Assembly (NCBI GenBank): GCA_019828545.1
Contig: JACVRA010000210.1
Span: forward strand, 703,649-767,648
DNA length: 64,000 nucleotides
Direction of reading: 5' to 3'
From: Paracamarosporium sp. OC-R06-R3
Taxonomy: Eukaryota > Ascomycota > Dothideomycetes > Pleosporales > Didymosphaeriaceae
Shown here: in pieces, positions 59,780-64,000 of the stretch
Numbering within the stretch: the stretch's first letter is position 1
Layout of the letters: the number at the start of each line of letters is the position of its first letter
The notes under the pieces: model-generated
Seen by the model: only the letters and a program-made list of their open reading frames with translations
What the model was told of the DNA's origin: nothing
The model's database searches: none
Made by a program: the position numbers and the translations under genes

Positions 59780-60574
59780 GATTACAGTGTAGATCGAGGT
59801 GTACATAAGTGTACTATATGTAAGAGATATGGCGACCCAGGTCGAACGAACAACATACATCGTGCGTTTATTGGAGTTTTCTGGTCCGACATCACATTGC
59901 TCTTGCTTCCCATTGCATGCTTCTTTCTATTATATACCACCCATGCAAATTCTTGACTTCGCTAATCGCAACGCCGTCCTTGTTACGAACATGCACCTGA
60001 CTTATTATGTTGTTGCATGTGAGGGTTCTTAGAAGCCAAGAGCTTGGAAGCATTTCCCGATGCAACAACTCGATGTTTGAAATGTATATGCACATTTTAT
60101 GATTCGCCCAACATCATTGACACAACGAGCCTAGATCTTGTTTTCTGCAAAGCTAAGAGAAACTACTAGTACGCTAGTTATGCAAAACGACTACACAACA
60201 GCACAGGCTCTTTCGGAAACGGGACTATATTCGTTTGACTCAATCACAAGACATACTGAACCAGACCCCCATCCCATTGCTCGAAGTGACCGCCGCTCTT
60301 AACTTCTGAGCGCTACAATACCACGTCGAGAATCTGAGCAAACATACCGCGGAGAAAGACAGTTCAGCACGGCAAGTGGCACACGAAGCGTGAACATTTT
60401 TGGAACCAAGCACTCTTTCTTTCTGTGTACAAATTTTACGTCCCCAACGAAGCAATCCCCCCACGTCTTGAACTTGGGCTCGATCCCCTCGAGCCAAGCC
60501 GAACCGAACCGAGCCATCGTACAACGACGTGACACAACACAGCGCTGATTCTAATCTATCTACGTCGAACCCGT
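59780..60574. other. 3'-3' spacer, no gene seen
   Basis: Convergent spacer between mL49 and the Gln/Thr-repeat gene. AT-richer than flanking genes. Confidence 0.5.
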
Positions 60575-62371
60575 TCAAGCCTTCGCAGTACCGTTGTTAG
60601 CCTTGACGTACTCGCTCATCATCTTGGTGATGGGCGCCTGGCCACCCCAAGCTTGAGACTCCACCATCCGGTCAACCTCGCGCATGGTAATGAAGACCTG
60701 GCCCTTGGCAGGGTTGGTGTCCTTGGGGGCATCCTGGCGCTTCATCTTGGGCTCGGCGGCCGCAGTGCTGTTGTTGCCAGCCTCAGGCCTGGGAGTCTCG
60801 CCAGCGGGAGCGGAGGCTTCAGGCTTGGGGGCTTCGCCAGCAGGAGGAGCAGCGGCTTGGGCACCAGCGGTCTGCATAGTGAGGATGTACTCGCCGTCGA
60901 CCTGGGAGACAGGGAAGGCGACACGCATGTTCACAGTGTCGAGGACAATGTTAGCCTGGACCGGGGTGAAGGTAGGAGCGAGAAGGAGCTGAGTGGCGAC
61001 GGGGTTGTTTCCGCTGGTGGGAGTGCCCTGCTGTTGTCCAGTCTGCTGCCCAGTTCCCTGCTGGGTCTGCTGTCCAGTGCCTTGCTGAGTCTGTTGCCCA
61101 GTGCCTTGCTGGGTTTGCTGCCCGGTACCCTGTTGGGTCTGCTGTCCTGTCTGGCCCTGTTGAGTCTGGTCAGTTTGACCTTGCTGAGTCTGGTCAGTCT
61201 GGCCCTGTTGAGTCTGGTCTTGACGCTTAGCGAGTGCGGATCTGAAAGCATCACGGCCACGTTTCTGGGGTGCGGCACCGGCAGCTCCGAGGTTGGCCGT
61301 AGCACCACCGGGGTTTCCAAGTACACTACGCTGTGCGACACCGAGAGAGACCTGGCCGCCTGGTTGGATTCCAGCAGCCTGCATCATGGTCTGAATTCGT
61401 TGAGCATTGACTATGAGATGGTCAGCCTGAGTGTATCTGATGGAACTGAAGGATTGGCTCACGAGGCATCTGGATGACTGTGACCTGCTGATTGAGGTTG
61501 GGCTGCACGCCAGCAAGGTTGGTGGTAACGGAGTAACGGTAGTCGTCTAAATGAAAGCTTCAGCATCATGGCCAGACTAAAGACATGGGTTTATACTCAC
61601 TGACTGACTGTTGGCCCTGAAGAGCAGCCAACATACTGGTGTCGATACCCTTCTTGACATTGACGTTCATCGTCATGGGCTGGGTCGCCTTGACAGACAT
61701 GCGGAAACCGTCCTGAAACTCATTCTCCTGCAGACCAGTCCCGGTGATGGTGACCTGGGATGCTTGGTCATTGCCAAAACTGGTAAGCTGGGTCTCAGTT
61801 CCGGCTGTCTGACGGCCCAACATCATGTACTCGCCATCGATGTTCTGGCGCTTGACCATGCGTACAGTCATGTCGGTATTGTTAATGCTCCTAACAGTCT
61901 CTTGGATCATCCAAGTTTGCCTGTCAGGCGAAAGCATTGCAACGTATGTGTTGTCCGGGTTGATCTGTGACTGCTGGAGTGTTTGTGCTGACATGGCCAT
62001 CTCGATCTGACCACCAACAAGGTCTGAGGCGCCGTTCGTGCTGATGACCATGGAAGTCTGTTGCAGAGCTATGAATGGGTTACCGGTGGAGCCCGTGACT
62101 TGGTTTGCGGAAATGGAAGGCGTTTGTTGATTAACAATTAGTTGCTGCTGCTTCTGAGAGAACGTCTCCACTTTCGACCCATCCTGGAATTGGAAAGAGT
62201 TCAGTGTCATCTGGATATGTTAGCACCATGACTCCGATCCAGATAGGGAATGTGATGACTTACGTCGCCATTGATATTAAGTACTTGGTTAAACTGCGCC
62301 TGCTGCTGCGCCAGCGCCGGCGAGCAGCTGAGCAAGAGAAAGAAAAGGGAAGAGACAGTACCAGACGTCAT
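60575..62371 (-). CDS. Secreted Gln/Thr-rich repeat protein with dibasic sites
   Basis: Extracellular protein of 545 residues from four exons (62371-62264, 62210-61601, 61546-61463, 61410-60575; phases close). A signal peptide (SSLFFLLLSCSPALA) is followed by QQQAQFNQVLNINGD. The N-terminal half of about 230 residues looks folded: beta-type repeats of polar and hydrophobic residues with QNIDGEYMMLGRQ, echoed in the C-terminal half by VDGEYILTMQTAG, suggesting an internal duplication. Between them is a low-complexity array of QTQQGTGQ and TDQTQQGQ units (about 61030-61225). Dibasic KR sites occur at MVKRQ, QKRGR, LAKRQ and MKRQD, three of them followed by Gln, and could be Kex2 cuts. No GPI tail. 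I know no named function; conservation in other fungi is suspected only. Confidence 0.7.
61030..61225 (-). repeat. Gln/Thr/Gly coding tandem repeat, 24-base units
   Basis: Repeats of eight codons (QTQQGTGQ-type, then QTDQTQQG-type) in the secreted protein gene; units are close to identical, so length variation is expected. Confidence 0.8.
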
Positions 62372-63640
62372 GTTGAAAATAGGCAAACCACCTGGGTTTG
62401 TGTAAAATTAGTACAAGAAAGAAAGAGTTAGGTTCTAATTACGAAAATTAGGAATGAACGGCGAGCTGCTGATCAGGCTGGCTGAGCAGTAACGCTGATA
62501 TACTATGCGGATAGTTTAAATATGAGAAGACCGTGTTGCATATACAGCCGCCGGCCTACACTGCTTCCGCCGATGGAGTTCCAGTGCCATGTTAGATGCG
62601 GGAGAGGCGAACTCCTTGATCCGGTCGAGCCAGGCATTTGGGGAGCGCGATTCCTGAAAGTTCCGTCAGAAGCCTAGTCACATCGCTAGCCTCCCATGGC
62701 AAACAGGTGATGAAAGCTGCTATCATTGGAATTTTCTTGTCGGTTGCTACCAGTCCGACTTGGCAAGGTATCCAATGTGCGTGGTGTCTGTTTCACGCAG
62801 GCCTGTATTGTTTAGTTTGACGCATCTGAGGCGCAAAGCTTGGCCGTAGATCCATCACGAGACGATCCTAGGACTAGTGAAACACCCCGCGCACATCATG
62901 AGTGGTGGATCCCTTTGGATGAGGGAGCAGTGGTCTCGATCTTAAGGTTCCGATAGTACGGAAAGAGCATTGTGAAGCACATGGCAACAACTCTATCAAA
63001 AATTGGCGTTGCGTGTTGCTGAATTGCTACCGGACTGATCCATGCTGTACTTTAGAAGTCAAAGCAACCAGATGCGCGACCACTAGGTGCGATGAAGCCG
63101 GTGCACATTGTAGGTATATAAAAAGGCCTTCCGTCCCAAGCAGTGCATTTTTTCGTATCACCCTCTTGAAAGTCCATGCGCTAACTCACTAAATTCTCTC
63201 CAAAAGAGCTGAGAGGAAAAACCTTTGACAAGGTAGATGTCCGTCTAGTCGTCAAACGCAAGTGTTTGGGAGAAGTTTCGTCGGACTATGCTTTGACTAA
63301 ACCTGAAACGGCTAGCTCGGACTCCGAAAAAGCAGCACTAAAGATAGTTCCAGTGTCCCTCAAAATCAAAAGGGAAGGCCATCAAAGTATTTACTAGTAA
63401 AAGGCTTAAATATGAATAGCTAAGCCTACCCACCAATGCTTGTCACGCCAAGGCCCTTCATATTCACTGTGTAGTGCAGCAGCGTACGGTAATAAGACTT
63501 CTTATGAACTTTTAAAGTTAACGTGTTGTACAAGCGAGTCGGCCATACAAGCGAGTCGGCCACCCCACCAAACTTGCCCACCTCTTGAAGCGTACAACTC
63601 ACCACATTATGAGATTCTGTATAGATATTGATAGAGTAGA
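62372..63640. other. Intergenic, 1.3 kb, with orphan promoter-like stretch
   Basis: Between the secreted-protein promoter and the transposase end. Contains a TATATAAAAAGG box near 63115 and, 65 bases on, a branch-point-like CTAAC with a possible AG acceptor. No full gene is seen. Confidence 0.4.
63529..63562. repeat. Perfect 17-base tandem repeat, probable transposon end
   Basis: TACAAGCGAGTCGGCCA is repeated exactly at 63529-63545 and 63546-63562, about 80 bases beyond the transposase stop. Position and the TA at its edge fit the terminal region of a Tc1/pogo element (inference; the other end is outside the window). Confidence 0.6.
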
Positions 63641-64000
63641 TTAAGTAGTAGCTACAGTCTCTTTCTTGCACGTACGTGCGTTGTGTCCAGTCTCTCTACA
63701 CTTGCTGCAGCGCGCCAAAGCCTGGCGGCTAAGGCCTGATTGCTCTCCTGTCTGACGCTTCTCACGAGCAGTCTGCTGCGCAGCCTTACGTTGAGCGAGT
63801 ATATCCTCTCCAGCTCCCTTTGTCAGTACTCCTTGATGTTGTATACGCTTTCTCTTGCGCTGCCTACGTGCAGATGCTGCCTCATTTGCTCTCTCAAGGC
63901 TAGCGATCCGATCACGCATTAGCTCAGCAGACAGCATCATGACTTCAGCTCCTTTCTTAAGCTGATCTATCGCTTCAATAATTGACGCTGGTGAGGAGCT
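63641..64000 (-). mobile_element. C-terminal end of a pogo/Fot-type transposase, continues past window
   Basis: Minus-strand frame open from the window edge to a stop at 63641. It covers the C-terminal tail of a fungal DDE transposase of the pogo/Fot class: a helix with LMRDRIASLERANEAASARR, a basic QRKRKRIQHQGVLT segment and a zinc-knuckle-like CSKCRETGHNARTCKK near the end. This tail is highly typical of such elements in filamentous ascomycetes. The DDE core and the N-terminal DNA-binding domain would lie beyond 64000. The visible part is intact, with no stop codons of the kind left by repeat-induced point mutation. Confidence 0.8.

Noticed and set aside
1..64000. Secondary-metabolite cluster, CRISPR, tRNA or rRNA genes
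   Set aside because: One acyltransferase and one transporter are 17 kb apart with no synthase. No direct-repeat/spacer array, tRNA-like cloverleaf or rRNA core sequence was noticed by eye; a tRNA scan was not possible.

Overview
This window looks like nuclear DNA of a filamentous ascomycete, most probably a Dothideomycete of the Pleosporales type. That placement is inference, from gene content and gene style. Genes carry many short introns (about 45-60 bases, GT...AG), spacers are 0.3-2 kb, and the proteins are typical fungal ones: a GH7 cellobiohydrolase, a BSD2 homologue, GPI-anchored and Ser/Thr-rich secreted proteins, a HET-like relic and a pogo/Fot-type transposase end. I saw no rRNA, tRNA, CRISPR or bacterial-type operon. 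Gene models were built by joining open frames at plausible splice sites and checking that the reading phase closes; none is supported by transcript data.

Layout. 0-9 kb is an accessory, gene-poor stretch: the 3' part of an MFS anion transporter, a cysteine-rich GPI-anchored protein, a secreted GH7 cellobiohydrolase and an APH-family kinase-like protein with altered catalytic residues. 9.9-15.5 kb holds RNA and DNA maintenance genes: TAN1, TMA16 and EXO1, the last two divergent. 16-24 kb returns to lineage-type genes: a histone H1-like lysine-rich repeat protein, a BAHD-type acyltransferase and a 1,118-residue Ser/Thr-rich secreted protein. At 26-27.6 kb lies a conserved Gln/Pro-rich fungal protein, probably a nuclear regulator, followed by 4.4 kb of GC-rich DNA without a gene.

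32-60 kb is a dense core block: homocysteine S-methyltransferase, TAF5 (TFIID), MED11 (Mediator), BSD2, a CBP6/UQCC2-like complex III assembly factor, an unknown protein, the HIR subunit HPC2, the snoRNP protein NOP56, the chaperonin subunit CCT6, a GH47 alpha-mannosidase, an ELO-like membrane protein, eIF3e and the mitoribosomal protein mL49. A HET-like relic sits inside it at about 56 kb. 60-64 kb is accessory again: a secreted Gln/Thr-repeat protein with dibasic sites, then the C-terminal end of a transposase running off the window.

How genes relate. There are five tight head-to-head pairs: TMA16/EXO1, TAF5/MED11, BSD2/CBP6-like, NOP56/CCT6 and eIF3e/mL49. Each shares a 230-570 base spacer, and several join genes of one process (transcription initiation, translation), so shared promoters are likely. 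I found no convincing new multi-gene system. The best leads are the kinase-like protein with a lost metal-binding Asp, the nested second first exon in TAF5, the repeat-rich secreted proteins and the in-frame intron of HPC2.
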